Shown: one piece after another, positions 9,031 to 20,083 of the stretch | How positions within the stretch are numbered: position 1 is the first letter of the stretch | Layout of the letters: every line of letters starts with the position of its first letter | Assembly: GCF_019710575.1 (NCBI RefSeq) | Contig: NZ_JAHWFK010000052.1 | Coordinates: 62,001 to 126,000 of the forward strand | DNA from: Paractinoplanes polyasparticus | Lineage (GTDB): Bacteria; Actinomycetota; Actinomycetes; Mycobacteriales; Micromonosporaceae | Direction: 5' to 3' | Length of the DNA stretch: 64,000 nt | Made by a program: the position numbers and the translations under genes | Notes under the pieces: model-generated | What the model was told of the DNA's origin: nothing | Databases searched by the model: none | The model's input: only the letters and a program-made list of their open reading frames with translations

Positions 9031-9468
9031 CCGGGCGGCCGAGGTCGCGCAGGCCGCTCAGGCCCGCCTGGTGGTCGTGACGGCCTACCGCGACGACGAC
9101 GACGCCCGGCCGGAAGGGGCCGCCGAGGGCGTCCACCGCGACCTGCACGGCGCCGACGTGGCGCGCGAGGCCCTGAGTCGGTCACCGGCCTGACCCGCGA
9201 GCGTGCCCGCTACATCGAACAGCTGGTGGTGCGCGGCGACCCGGCCCAGGCCCTGCTCGACACGGTCGGCAACAACCCGGCCAACCTGATCGTCGTCGGC
9301 AACCGTGGCCCGGGCGCCAGCCAGGGCGCCCTGCTGGGCTCGGTGCGGGCCGGGGTCGTCCGCAACGCGGTCTGCGACGTCCTGGTCGTGCAGACCTCGG
9401 CCCTGGACGAGGACCGCCTGTTCGCGCCCGGCCAGGAACCCGTGGCCCGGCCGGACGCGGACGGCTGA
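9008..9468 (+). pseudogene. Truncated and frameshifted universal stress protein gene
   Basis: The segment starts abruptly inside a UspA domain (TSLYAVDRAAEVAQ, ARLVVVTAYRD), losing the first strand. It changes frame near 9165-9185 and then continues with YIEQLVVRGDPAQALLDTV, NLIVVGNRGPGASQGALLGS and VRNAVCDVLVVQT to the stop at 9466-9468. The missing start and the shifted frame argue for a broken gene. The stop lies one base from the convergent glgX stop. It abuts an oppositely oriented Usp fragment, which suggests a rearrangement between two neighbouring usp genes. Confidence 0.72.
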
Positions 9469-9469
9469 G

Positions 9470-11575
<2,106 letters not shown>

Positions 11576-11648
11576 GGTGCGGCTACTCGTCTCTCTCAGG
11601 GTCGGACAGACGCGTTTACCCAGTTCCAGCCGGATCAGACCGAGTCCT

Positions 11649-12560
11649 TCACCACTCCAGGGTGATCTCGAGCGCCTGGGACGGGACGATCGGGTCGTCC
11701 ACGTCGACAACCGCCAGCAACCGCACGCCGTCCGGGGTCGTGCCGCGGACGGCCAGCCCCTCGACCTTGGGCGCGACGCCGCCGTCCGCCGGCAGCCCGG
11801 CCACCGCCACGACGGTCCGGTCGTCGATAAGCGCCAGCGCCGCCCCCACGACCGGCCCGTCGTCGACCGGGTTCGGCGTGTCCTCGGCAGCGGCGCTGAC
11901 CAGCACTTTTCCGTCCGGCAGGGCCACCGCGTCGGTGACCGCCAGGGCCACGCCGCCGACGGTCCCGAGCTCGTACCGGCGTACGCCGGAGACGTCGATC
12001 CGGTCGTCCGGACCGTCCGTCATGGCCCGCAGCAGGGCGGCGAGGTCCACGTCGACGGAAGCGCTCGGCACCCCGGCCGCGGAGTTGCCCCGCTGGAACC
12101 ACCGCAGGCGGTCGCCGACGAGGCACGCGCCTTCCAGGTTGAGCAGGTCGGCGGTCAGGCCGAGCCGGGCCGCGACGGCCGCGTAGAGCGCGGGCAGGTC
12201 GGCCACCACCGTCTCCCCCGGGCTGACCAGCGCGACGCGCGTCCGCGCGGCCGTCGAGCCCGAGCCGAGCAGCAGGACGCCGCCGGAAGGCAGCGGACAG
12301 GCCGCCTCGAAGTCCGGTTTCAGGTGCTTGGTGCCCGCGGCCGAGCTGAACACCTCGACGCCGTCGACCGGGGCGACGACGCGGACCGGAGTTACCGAGC
12401 CCGCGCGAACCCACGCCGCGTGCGTCGCGTCGTCCTGGACGACCAGCCACCCGTCCCCGAAGGGAGCGACCGCCGACGCCGCCCGCACCGGCGTCCCGTC
12501 GTCGAAGGTCAGCGACGACACCTGCTCCACGCGCACCCGCATGAGGGCATTGTCATCCAC
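11649..12560 (-). CDS. DUF6929-like conserved protein
   Basis: A protein of about 303 residues without signal peptide or membrane segments. It resembles proteins annotated DUF6929: DTAKE-free beta-rich repeats such as SAVAPFGDGWLVVQDD, HLKPDFEAACPLPSGGVLLLGSGS, LNLEGACLVGDRLRWFQRGN and KVEGLAVRG suggest a propeller-like fold reminiscent of SdiA-regulated/esterase-like phytase families. The start is uncertain: GTG at 12560 has a GGGCGGG stretch upstream, while ATG at 12542 (MRVRVEQVSSL) has none. It lies 73 bp upstream of glgX on the same strand. The function is unknown. Confidence 0.75.
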   Translation of the reverse strand: MDDNALMRVRVEQVSSLTFDDGTPVRAASAVAPFGDGWLVVQDDATHAAWVRAGSVTPVRVVAPVDGVEVFSSAAGTKHLKPDFEAACPLPSGGVLLLGSGSTAARTRVALVSPGETVVADLPALYAAVAARLGLTADLLNLEGACLVGDRLRWFQRGNSAAGVPSASVDVDLAALLRAMTDGPDDRIDVSGVRRYELGTVGGVALAVTDAVALPDGKVLVSAAAEDTPNPVDDGPVVGAALALIDDRTVVAVAGLPADGGVAPKVEGLAVRGTTPDGVRLLAVVDVDDPIVPSQALEITLEW

Positions 12561-12647
12561 GACCCGCCCGCCGTGTGGCCGACCGCCCGGCGGTTCGAGC
12601 GGGTCCGGCCATTCACGGCTTGGTCGGCTGACCCGGGCCGGGGTTGG

Positions 12648-13502
12648 TCAGCTCTTGGCGCCGTAGTTCATGGTGTCGGGGTTCGCTCCCGTGCGTCCCT
12701 TCTCGCCGCGGTCGAGGGCGGTGATGCTGCCCATCGCGCCGCCGTCGAGCTCGAAGTCGAAGATCTCGAAGTTCTCGCGGACCCGTTCGGCCGTCTTCGA
12801 CTTCGGGAAGATGATGTCGCCGCGCTGGATGTGCCAGCGCAGAACGACCTGCGCCGGGCTCTTGCCGACCTGGCGAGCGATCTCGGTGATCACCGGGTCG
12901 CTGAGGACCTCGCCCTGGGCGATCGGGGAGTACGCCTCCGTCGCGATCTCGTTGTCGGTGTTGTACGCACGCAGGGCGTCGTTGGTCAGGTACGGATGCA
13001 CCTCGATCTGGTTGACCGCCGGGCGGACCTGGGTCTCGGCGCGCAGCCGGCCCAGGTGGTGCTGGGTGAAGTTCGAGACGCCGATCGAGCGGGCCCGGCC
13101 CTCGCGGTAGAACTCCTCGAGGGTGTTCCAGGTCTGCACGAAGTCACCGCCGTAGCTGGCGGGCATCGGCCAGTGGATCAGGAACAGGTCGACGTAGTCG
13201 GTGCCGAGCGCCTTGAGGGTGTCGTCGAACGCCTCGCGGGCGTCGTCGGGCTCGTGGAAGCCGTTGTTGAGCTTGCTGGTGATGAAGAACTCACTGCGGT
13301 CGAGGCCGGAGTTGTTCACGGCTTCGCCCACGCCGGCCTCGTTGCCGTACATCTGGGCGGTGTCGATGTGCCGATAGCCGATCTCGATGGCCGTCTCGAC
13401 CGCCGAGCGGGTCTCCTCCGGCGGCACCTGAAAGACACCGAAGCCCAGCTGCGGGATGGTGCGGCCGTCGTTGAGCGAGATGGTCGGGACTGCGGAACTC
13501 AT
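12648..13502 (-). CDS. Aldo/keto reductase (internal start in the SDR-AKR frame)
   Basis: A complete 284-residue AKR that should reduce carbonyls with NADPH in the cytoplasm. Active-site residues are visible in HIDTAQMYGNE (Asp and Tyr), FITSKLNN (Lys) and LFLIHWPMP (His), and the cofactor segment in FPKSKTAERVRENFEIFDFEL. The ATG at 13502 has an excellent ribosome site (GAGGAG, 5-6 nt spacing), so this protein is probably made independently even though the upstream SDR frame runs into it without a stop. Confidence 0.9.
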   Translation of the reverse strand: MSSAVPTISLNDGRTIPQLGFGVFQVPPEETRSAVETAIEIGYRHIDTAQMYGNEAGVGEAVNNSGLDRSEFFITSKLNNGFHEPDDAREAFDDTLKALGTDYVDLFLIHWPMPASYGGDFVQTWNTLEEFYREGRARSIGVSNFTQHHLGRLRAETQVRPAVNQIEVHPYLTNDALRAYNTDNEIATEAYSPIAQGEVLSDPVITEIARQVGKSPAQVVLRWHIQRGDIIFPKSKTAERVRENFEIFDFELDGGAMGSITALDRGEKGRTGANPDTMNYGAKS

Positions 13503-14618
13503 AGTTCTCCTCGTGCTCGTCGAAGGTGCCGATCCAAGCCATACCCGCTGAGCGGGCCGATCCACCGGGCGCACCGACCTCTCATTCCACTGTTCGGGCC
13601 CGGTCCCTTTCCCCTCGGCCCGGGCCTCCTCCGGTACGGCTTGAATCCGGCGCACCAGCGACGTCAGGAGCTCCGCCGGGCGCGGAAGGTGGCCGATCAG
13701 CGCGGTGAACGGGCTGCTGCGGAGCACGCGCCCCGGGAAGGCGCCCCAGATCCGGCCCGGTCCGCCGAGCGGGGCGTCGAGGTTGTCCACGCCGTTGTCC
13801 GGGCGGTCGGTGCGCTGCGAGCCCGCGCCCAGCCGGCGGATCGACAGCACCGCGTCGGTGAGCGCCGGGGAGAGCCGCTGAGCCAGCGCGAAAGCCGCGG
13901 CGGCCCCGCCGACCAGGATCTCGCGGCGCGGGTGACCGGCCGCGTAGACGATGCTGCGCGCGACGACCTCGGGGGCGTAGACCGGCGGTGGCGGCTTGGC
14001 CATGACCCCGAGCTTGCTGCGGGCGTGCTCGAAGAAGGGGGTGGCGATCGACGCCGGGAGGATCGAGGTGACCCGGATCGGCGCGCCCTCCTGGGCGAGC
14101 TCCATCCGTACCGTGTCGTAGAAGGCGCGCAGCGCGAACTTGCTGGCCGTGTAGGGCCCCTGGAGCGGGACGGCGCGGGCGCCTTCGGCCGACACGACGC
14201 CGAGGATCGTGCCGCCCCCGGCGCGGCGCAGCGCGGGCAGGGCCGCGTGTACGCCGTGCACCGAGCCGAGGAAGTTGACCCGCAGCACCCGGTCGAACTC
14301 CTCGTCGGTGACATCCTCGACACGCCCCCACACGCCGACGGCTGCGTTGTTGACCCAGGTGTCGATGCGGCCGTAGGTCTGCTCGGCCAGGTCAGCCAGC
14401 GCCCGCACCTGGGCCGGGTCGGCCACATCGGTCGGCGTGGCCACGGCCAGGCCACCGCCGGCGCGGATCTGCTCGACGAGCGTGCCGAGCGCCTCGGCCG
14501 ACCGGGCCGCGCAGACGACCCTGGCGCCGGCCGCGGCGAAGGCGAGGGCCGTGGCCCGCCCGATTCCGCTCGAGGCACCGGTGATGACGACGACCTGTTC
14601 GGCGACGGGTTGGGGCAT
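12648..14618 (-). CDS. Short-chain dehydrogenase reading in frame into an aldo/keto reductase
   Basis: From the ATG at 14618 one uninterrupted frame encodes 656 residues. The first about 330 are a classical SDR: TGASSGIGRA cofactor loop, NNAAVG, and the active-site YTASK. An unconserved linker rich in Arg/Pro/Glu (about residues 330-372) follows, with no stop codon before the complete aldo/keto reductase. Stand-alone SDRs of this type normally end near residue 330-350. Either the gene pair is truly fused, or the SDR stop was lost and the linker is read-through of the former spacer. The Nramp-like gene ends 34 bp upstream on the same strand, so they may be co-transcribed. Confidence 0.75.
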   Translation of the reverse strand: MPQPVAEQVVVITGASSGIGRATALAFAAAGARVVCAARSAEALGTLVEQIRAGGGLAVATPTDVADPAQVRALADLAEQTYGRIDTWVNNAAVGVWGRVEDVTDEEFDRVLRVNFLGSVHGVHAALPALRRAGGGTILGVVSAEGARAVPLQGPYTASKFALRAFYDTVRMELAQEGAPIRVTSILPASIATPFFEHARSKLGVMAKPPPPVYAPEVVARSIVYAAGHPRREILVGGAAAAFALAQRLSPALTDAVLSIRRLGAGSQRTDRPDNGVDNLDAPLGGPGRIWGAFPGRVLRSSPFTALIGHLPRPAELLTSLVRRIQAVPEEARAEGKGTGPEQWNERSVRPVDRPAQRVWLGSAPSTSTRRTMSSAVPTISLNDGRTIPQLGFGVFQVPPEETRSAVETAIEIGYRHIDTAQMYGNEAGVGEAVNNSGLDRSEFFITSKLNNGFHEPDDAREAFDDTLKALGTDYVDLFLIHWPMPASYGGDFVQTWNTLEEFYREGRARSIGVSNFTQHHLGRLRAETQVRPAVNQIEVHPYLTNDALRAYNTDNEIATEAYSPIAQGEVLSDPVITEIARQVGKSPAQVVLRWHIQRGDIIFPKSKTAERVRENFEIFDFELDGGAMGSITALDRGEKGRTGANPDTMNYGAKS

Positions 14619-14652
14619 GTCGTGGCCCGTACCCGTCGCCGAGCCGTTCTAA

Positions 14653-16083
14653 CTATTTGAAGAGCTCACCGATGCGGTCCTGGAAGGTGAGGATGGACAG
14701 CACGCCGAACAGGAGGAACGCCCACACCAGCGCGGCCAGGCGGACGCCCCGGATGCGGATGGGCTCGGGCAGGATCCGGCGGTTGATGAGGATCAGCAGG
14801 CCGGAGTAGATGAACATCATGAAGCCGCCGACCACCGCCGAGATCACCAGCAGGACGATCGGCTGGCTGAACCCGCTCAGAAGCACCACGATACCGATCG
14901 CCACCAGGCCCCACACCAGACCGGCGTACACCTTGCTCTCGTTGGCGTTGCGGGCGTACGAGGTCTTGATGACGTCCGCCGCCAGCCGGCTCGTGTAGTC
15001 CACGATGCCGAGCGCCGCCGCGAAGAGCGAGAACGCGCCGATGATCCAGAACAGGTACTGGAACCACGAGCCGACCCGGTCGGCCAGCACCTGACCCTCG
15101 ATCTCGAGGAAGCCGATGCTGTTCTCCAGCCCGTCGCGGCCGAAGACGGTGGAGTAGGCCAGCAGCGAGGTGAACAGGATCGTCACGAAGGTGATGGCCA
15201 CGAACGTGCTGAGCTGCTCGATGTTGGCGAACCGCCACCAGCCCCGCCAGCGCCGCAGGTTCTCGGGGGTCGGCTCGAACGCGTACCCGGTGCTCGGCGC
15301 CGCCTCGGGCTGGCCGGTGATCGGGCTGACCAGCCGGGGCACGTACTTTCCCATGCCGAAGCCCTTGTCGCGGATCCAGTTGGACTGCACCAGATTCTGC
15401 CCGCCGCCGGCGCCCGCGAAGGCCAGCGCGCCCAGCAGCAGCGCGAAGCCGAGCTCGTCGATCGGCAGCCGAGGCCGGGTGACCACCTGCGGGAGGTCGC
15501 TCCAGGCGTCAGCGCCGATCGCGAAGATCGCCGCGATCACGAAGAACGTGAGCACCGCCGCCACCTTGATCATCTGCGCCTTCTCGAGCGCCACGTAGAC
15601 GACCGGGGCCAGGGTGAGAATCAGGCCGATCACGACGAGCATGCAGACGGCGATCACCGTGCGGTTGCCGCCGAAGATGTACGTGGTGAGGCTGGCCGAA
15701 CTGGTGACCCAGCCCGGCCAGAGGTTCGCGAAGTACGTGAGGATCGCGAAGAACAGCCCCCAGTGCCGCCAGTAGCGGCTGAACCCGGTCAGCGCGGTCT
15801 CGCCGGTGGCCAGCGTGTACCGCTCGATCTCCATGTTGATGAAGTACTGGGTGATCAGGCCGACCAGCGCGGCCCACACGAACACCAGCCCCACCTGCGA
15901 GGCGATGTAGGGGAAGAGGACGAACTCGCCCGAGGCCAGCCCGACCCCGGCGGCGATGATGCCGGGGCCGATGAGCCGCCGGTAGCCGCTCGGCTCGTCG
16001 GGCATGTCACGGATCTCGGGACCGGGCAGATAACGGGTAGGAAAGGCCCGTGCCACCTTGCTCACATCGTCGGAAGTCGCCAC
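14653..16083 (-). CDS. Divergent Nramp-family transporter
   Basis: A 476-residue membrane protein with about 11-12 hydrophobic segments and an Nramp/LeuT-like layout. The GTG at 16083 follows GAGGAG at good spacing. The two metal-binding signatures of canonical Nramp carriers are absent: the TM1 region reads IAAGVGLASGEFVLFPY instead of DPGN, and the TM6 region reads GAGGGQNLVQSNWIRDKG instead of MPHN. It therefore belongs to a divergent branch whose substrate cannot be read from sequence. It lies upstream of, and may be co-transcribed with, the SDR-AKR frame. Confidence 0.85.
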   Translation of the reverse strand: MATSDDVSKVARAFPTRYLPGPEIRDMPDEPSGYRRLIGPGIIAAGVGLASGEFVLFPYIASQVGLVFVWAALVGLITQYFINMEIERYTLATGETALTGFSRYWRHWGLFFAILTYFANLWPGWVTSSASLTTYIFGGNRTVIAVCMLVVIGLILTLAPVVYVALEKAQMIKVAAVLTFFVIAAIFAIGADAWSDLPQVVTRPRLPIDELGFALLLGALAFAGAGGGQNLVQSNWIRDKGFGMGKYVPRLVSPITGQPEAAPSTGYAFEPTPENLRRWRGWWRFANIEQLSTFVAITFVTILFTSLLAYSTVFGRDGLENSIGFLEIEGQVLADRVGSWFQYLFWIIGAFSLFAAALGIVDYTSRLAADVIKTSYARNANESKVYAGLVWGLVAIGIVVLLSGFSQPIVLLVISAVVGGFMMFIYSGLLILINRRILPEPIRIRGVRLAALVWAFLLFGVLSILTFQDRIGELFK

Positions 16084-16176
16084 AGCAGCTCCTCGATCGG
16101 GGTTCCAACCCTTCTGCGATCACCCCGATGTGTCAAGGGTCACAGTGATCCTGGTCGGCAACCGGCCGGGCCGGGG

Positions 16177-17751
16177 TCACTCCGCGGACAGCAGGTGCGA
16201 AGCCCGGGGCGGGCCGTCAGCCAGCGCCAAGGCCCTTTCCTCGGCCTCCCGGTCGGCGCCGGTGAGCCGGCCCGTGTGCTGGCGTTCGTGCTCGTCCCAG
16301 GTCGGTACGAGATAGGCCTCGACGAAACAGCCCGGCTCCTCGCCGTGGCGGAACAGTCCCCACTGCACCGCGCCGGTGCGCAGCCGGCTGCGGCGGACCG
16401 CCCTCATCGCGTCGGCGAACTCCCGCTCGTTCTCGGGCCGGACGGGATACGTGACGGTGACCAGCACCGGGCCTTCGTGATCGTCGGGGTCGAGCTCGAG
16501 GTGCGGCTCCGGCCAGTACGAAGCCGGCTCGCGGTTCATGCCGGCCGTGTCCAGCATCGGCCACCAGCGCAGGGTGAGCACCCCGGCCGCCATCAGCACG
16601 GCCGCCGCCAGGTGCGCCGCGACCAGCCCCAACGTGTCGGACAGGGCGCCCCAGGCCAGCGCGCCGGCGGCCTGGGCCCCGGCGAACACCATCTGGTAGA
16701 CGGCGAGCCCACGCGCCCGCACCCAGTTGGGCAGGAACAGCTGCATGGCGGCGTTCACGCTGGACAGCACCATCACCCAGGCGACCCCGGCCGGCAGCAG
16801 GGCGAGCACGACGGCGGCCTCCGAGCGCACCAGCCCGAGGACGGCGAGCACCGCGGTGAACAGGATGCCGGCCACCAGCAGCAGCCTGGTCACCGACCAG
16901 CGGGCGCGCATTCGGGGCAACAACAGGGCCCCAGCCACAGCACCGACGCCCACGGCGGCCAGCAGCACCCCGTACCCGCCGGAACCCAGGCCCAGCCGGC
17001 GGCCGGCGATCAGCGGAAGCAGCGCCCACAGCGCGCTGCCGGGCACGAGGAACAACGTCGCGCGCAGCAGGATGCGCCGCACCACGGGCGAGTGCCGCAC
17101 GTACCGGCCACCGGCCCGCACCGCCGCGGCGAAACGCTCGGGCGCGGCGGCGGTTGTCACGAGCGGCGGGCGCCACCGCCACAGGACAAACGTGAACAGG
17201 GCGAACGTGGCGGCGTTGAGGGCGAACACGACGCCGGCCCCGGTGCGGGCGATGAGGACGCCGGCCACCGCGGGGCCGACCGCGCGGGCGAGATTCATGC
17301 TGATCGCGCCGAGCGCGGAGGCGTTGGCCAGCTGCGGGCGCGGCACGAGGTCGGGGATGAGGGCCTGCCAGGCCGGGGCGGTCAGCGCCTGGCCCGCGCC
17401 GAGGGCGAAGGTCAGGGTGAGCAGCAGCGCCGGTGGCATGTGCCCGGTGAGGGTCAGCGACGTCAGAAGCAGACCCACGGCGACCAGGAAGCTTTGGACG
17501 GCGATCAGCAGCCGCCGGCGGTCGAGGGTGTCGGCGAGCGCCCCGGAGGGCAGGGCGAGCAGGACGATGGGCAGGGTGCTGGCGGTCTGCACGATCGCCA
17601 CCAGCGTGTCCGAACCGGACTGCTCGACCAGGAGCCACTGCGCTCCCACGGTCTGCATCCAGGTGCCGATGTTGCTGGCCAGCAGGGCCAGCCACAGGTT
17701 CCGGTAGGCGGCGATGCGCAGCGGCGCCCACGCGGAGGGCGCGGCAGTCAT
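16177..17751 (-). CDS. MFS transporter with C-terminal monooxygenase-like domain
   Basis: A 524-residue protein. Residues 1-400 contain about 12 membrane segments of the MFS_3 (EntS-like) exporter family, with the N-terminal signature YRNLWLALLASNIGTWMQTVGAQWLL and the loop SGALADTLDRRRLL. The last about 110 residues form a soluble domain (VLVTVTYPVRPENEREFADAMRAVRRSRLRTGAVQWGLFRHGEEPGCFVEAYLV, broken here only by description) of the ABM-like ferredoxin fold often fused to this family. It probably exports a small hydrophobic compound. The start at 17751 has only a weak ribosome site. It is divergent from the glycosidase gene. Confidence 0.88.
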   Translation of the reverse strand: MTAAPSAWAPLRIAAYRNLWLALLASNIGTWMQTVGAQWLLVEQSGSDTLVAIVQTASTLPIVLLALPSGALADTLDRRRLLIAVQSFLVAVGLLLTSLTLTGHMPPALLLTLTFALGAGQALTAPAWQALIPDLVPRPQLANASALGAISMNLARAVGPAVAGVLIARTGAGVVFALNAATFALFTFVLWRWRPPLVTTAAAPERFAAAVRAGGRYVRHSPVVRRILLRATLFLVPGSALWALLPLIAGRRLGLGSGGYGVLLAAVGVGAVAGALLLPRMRARWSVTRLLLVAGILFTAVLAVLGLVRSEAAVVLALLPAGVAWVMVLSSVNAAMQLFLPNWVRARGLAVYQMVFAGAQAAGALAWGALSDTLGLVAAHLAAAVLMAAGVLTLRWWPMLDTAGMNREPASYWPEPHLELDPDDHEGPVLVTVTYPVRPENEREFADAMRAVRRSRLRTGAVQWGLFRHGEEPGCFVEAYLVPTWDEHERQHTGRLTGADREAEERALALADGPPRASHLLSAE

Positions 17752-17791
17752 GCAGCCCGACTACCCCCGCCAGGGCAGCCCTAAAGGTCAA

Positions 17792-17820
17792 TTGACATCC
17801 ATCGCTGGATGAACGGACGA
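17792..17820 (+). promoter_or_regulatory. Putative promoter of the glycosidase gene
   Basis: A consensus -35 hexamer TTGACA at 17792-17797 is followed after about 18 bp by a weak -10 (GACGAT, ending at 17821). The CebR-type box begins at the end of this -10, where a bound repressor would block transcription. Confidence 0.5.
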
Positions 17821-17834
17821 TGGGAGCGCTCCCA
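17821..17834. promoter_or_regulatory. Canonical CebR-type operator
   Basis: TGGGAGCGCTCCCA is identical to the 14-bp palindrome known for the LacI-family repressor CebR, which controls cello-oligosaccharide-induced genes in streptomycetes. It lies 28 bp before the start of the CBM2-bearing glycosidase. No cebR gene is in the window. Confidence 0.85.
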
Positions 17835-17861
17835 GCCCGACGTCCTTCGTGGAGATCCCCC

Positions 17862-19997
17862 ATGAGCGTTCCGCGTCCCCCAACGACCCCCACCCCGCCC
17901 GACCAGGGGGCGGGCCCACGTTACCCGCTTGTCAAGCGACGGGCCCGAGTTATCCACAGGCTGCTGACGGGCGCGCTTCTGCTCGCCGCCGCCACGACCG
18001 CCGCGGCGCCACCGGCCGCCGGAGCCGCCGCCCGGGCCGCCGGAGCCGCCGCCCCGGCCGAGACCAGGGTCGACGTCGACGTACGGGCCGGGCTCGCCAC
18101 CGTCGGCGACGTCGCGCTCGGCGTCAACCACGCCATCTGGGACTCCCAGCTCGGCCCGCCCGCCGTCTCCGGCCTGCTGCAGGACGCCGGAGTGCAGATG
18201 GTGCGCTACCCCGGCGGCTCCTACGCCGACATCTACCACTGGCGCGACCACAGCGCGCCCGGCGGCTACGTCGCGCCGAACACCGACTTCGACACCTTCA
18301 TGGCGGGCGCGCGGGCCACCGGCGCCCAGCCGATGATCATCGCGAACTACGGCACCGGCACCGCGCAGGAGGCGGCCGACTGGGTGCGGTACGCCAACAT
18401 CACCAAGGGTTACGACGCCAAGTACTGGACGATCGGCAACGAGAACTACGGCAACGGGCACTACGGCTCGGCGTGGGAGGCCGACGAGCACGCCGACAAG
18501 AGCCCGAAGGAGTACGCGGCGACCGTCATCGCGTACGCGCAAGCCATGAAGGCCGTTGATCCGAGCATCAAGATCGGCGCGGTGCTGACCATGCCCGGCA
18601 ACTGGCCCGACGGCATCGTGGGCGCCGGCGACGAGAGCAGCTGGAACCAGGAGGTGCTCACCCGGGCCGGCTCGGTCATCGACTTCGCCGACGTCCACTG
18701 GTATCCCGGCGGCAGCACACCGGCCGAGACCCTCACCAAGTCGAGCCACATCCCGGAGGCCGTCAACCTCCTCAGGCAACAAATTGACCGGTACGGCGGT
18801 CAGCCCGCGGGCCGCATAGGCATCAGCATGACCGAGACCAACGTCGAGATCGGCCGCAACACCCAGCCCGGCGCGCTGTTCCTGGCCGACGTCTACAGCG
18901 GCCTGCTCGCCCAGGGCGTCTTCACCGTGCACTGGTGGAACGTCCACAACGGCCTCGGCGACGTCTCCACCGTGGCCGGAGAGACCGACTACGACGACTA
19001 CGGCCTGCTCTCCAGCGGCAACTGCAACGCCGACGGCTCGGTGTGCCAGCCGCCGCTGAACACGCCGTTCGCGCCGTACCACGCGTTGTCACTGATGGGC
19101 GACTTCGCCCGTACGGGTGACCGGTTCGTCGGCACGGGCACGGACGACGCTTCGGTCAGCACCCACGCCGTCCGCCGGGCCAACGGCGACGTCGCGGTCC
19201 TGCTGATCAACAAGGACGAGGCGGAGCCACGCACGGTGAAGCTGAACTACCACGGCTTCACGCCGGCCGCGGCCACCCCGTCGGTGTCCACCTTCGCCAA
19301 CGGCGACGACGGGGTGACCACCGCGGCGGCCGGCACCGCCGGAACGCAGACCCTGGCCCCGTACTCGATAACGCTGCTGACCCTGCACCCGGCCCGCACC
19401 GACGCGGCCGTGCCGGCGGCGCCCGCGAAACCTTCGGCCACGACGACAGACCGGACCGCGACGATCTCGTGGCCGGCCGGTCCCGCCGGGCTCAAGTACG
19501 AGGTGTACCGCCAGAACGGCGGCGTCAGCGAGCTGCTCGGCGAGACCACCGGCACGTCGCTGACCGTACGCAACCTCGAGCCGGGCCGCCGCTACACGGT
19601 CAACGTGCTCGGCCGCGACACCGCCGGACGCCTCTCACCGTCCTCGCCGCCGCTGACGTTCACCACCGGCACCCCCGCCACCTCGGCCTGCACGGTGAAA
19701 CTGCGCGACACCAACGACTGGGGCAACGGCTTCGTCGGCTCGATCGACATCACCAACAACGCGGCGGCTCCGGTCAACGGCTGGACCCTCGCCTTCACCT
19801 GGCCCACCACCTGGCAGACCGTGAGCAGCGGCTGGAGCGCCACGTGGGAACAGACCGGCCGCACCGTCCGGGTGACCAGCGACGCCACGCTGGCCGCCGG
19901 GGCCACCGTCTCGGCCGGTTTCGTCGGCTCCTACAGCGGGCCCAACGCACTCCCCCAGGTCTTCACCCTCAACGGCACCGTCTGTACGAGCGTGTAG
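17862..19997 (+). CDS. Secreted clan GH-A glycosidase with FnIII and CBM2 domains
   Basis: A 711-residue exported enzyme. A positively charged leader (KRRARVIHRLLTG) and hydrophobic core ending in Ala-rich sequence form the signal region. Residues about 70-505 resemble GH51-like/clan GH-A glycosidases such as arabinofuranosidases: MVRYPGGSYADIYHW, acid/base motif TIGNENYG (Glu194) and nucleophile motif ISMTETNVE (Glu325). An FnIII domain (about 530-605) links to a C-terminal CBM2 (about 612-711, with conserved Trp and terminal Cys), which binds crystalline cellulose. The ATG at 17862 has GGAGA 6 nt upstream. The CebR box predicts induction by cellulose breakdown products. The exact GH family is uncertain. 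Confidence 0.88.
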   Translation: MSVPRPPTTPTPPDQGAGPRYPLVKRRARVIHRLLTGALLLAAATTAAAPPAAGAAARAAGAAAPAETRVDVDVRAGLATVGDVALGVNHAIWDSQLGPPAVSGLLQDAGVQMVRYPGGSYADIYHWRDHSAPGGYVAPNTDFDTFMAGARATGAQPMIIANYGTGTAQEAADWVRYANITKGYDAKYWTIGNENYGNGHYGSAWEADEHADKSPKEYAATVIAYAQAMKAVDPSIKIGAVLTMPGNWPDGIVGAGDESSWNQEVLTRAGSVIDFADVHWYPGGSTPAETLTKSSHIPEAVNLLRQQIDRYGGQPAGRIGISMTETNVEIGRNTQPGALFLADVYSGLLAQGVFTVHWWNVHNGLGDVSTVAGETDYDDYGLLSSGNCNADGSVCQPPLNTPFAPYHALSLMGDFARTGDRFVGTGTDDASVSTHAVRRANGDVAVLLINKDEAEPRTVKLNYHGFTPAAATPSVSTFANGDDGVTTAAAGTAGTQTLAPYSITLLTLHPARTDAAVPAAPAKPSATTTDRTATISWPAGPAGLKYEVYRQNGGVSELLGETTGTSLTVRNLEPGRRYTVNVLGRDTAGRLSPSSPPLTFTTGTPATSACTVKLRDTNDWGNGFVGSIDITNNAAAPVNGWTLAFTWPTTWQTVSSGWSATWEQTGRTVRVTSDATLAAGATVSAGFVGSYSGPNALPQVFTLNGTVCTSV

Positions 19998-20008
19998 GAC
20001 CGCCACGA

Positions 20009-20043
20009 CCCGGGCCCCGGCGCGTCGCACCCGGGCCCGGCTC
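20009..20043 (+). terminator. Probable terminator after the glycosidase
   Basis: An imperfect GC-rich inverted repeat built from CCCGGGCCCCGG and CCCGGGCCCGG lies directly after the stop codon of the glycosidase. Confidence 0.5.
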
Positions 20044-20083
20044 CATTCCGTTTCGCTCCAGCGTGTCGTGCCTTCAGGCCGCC

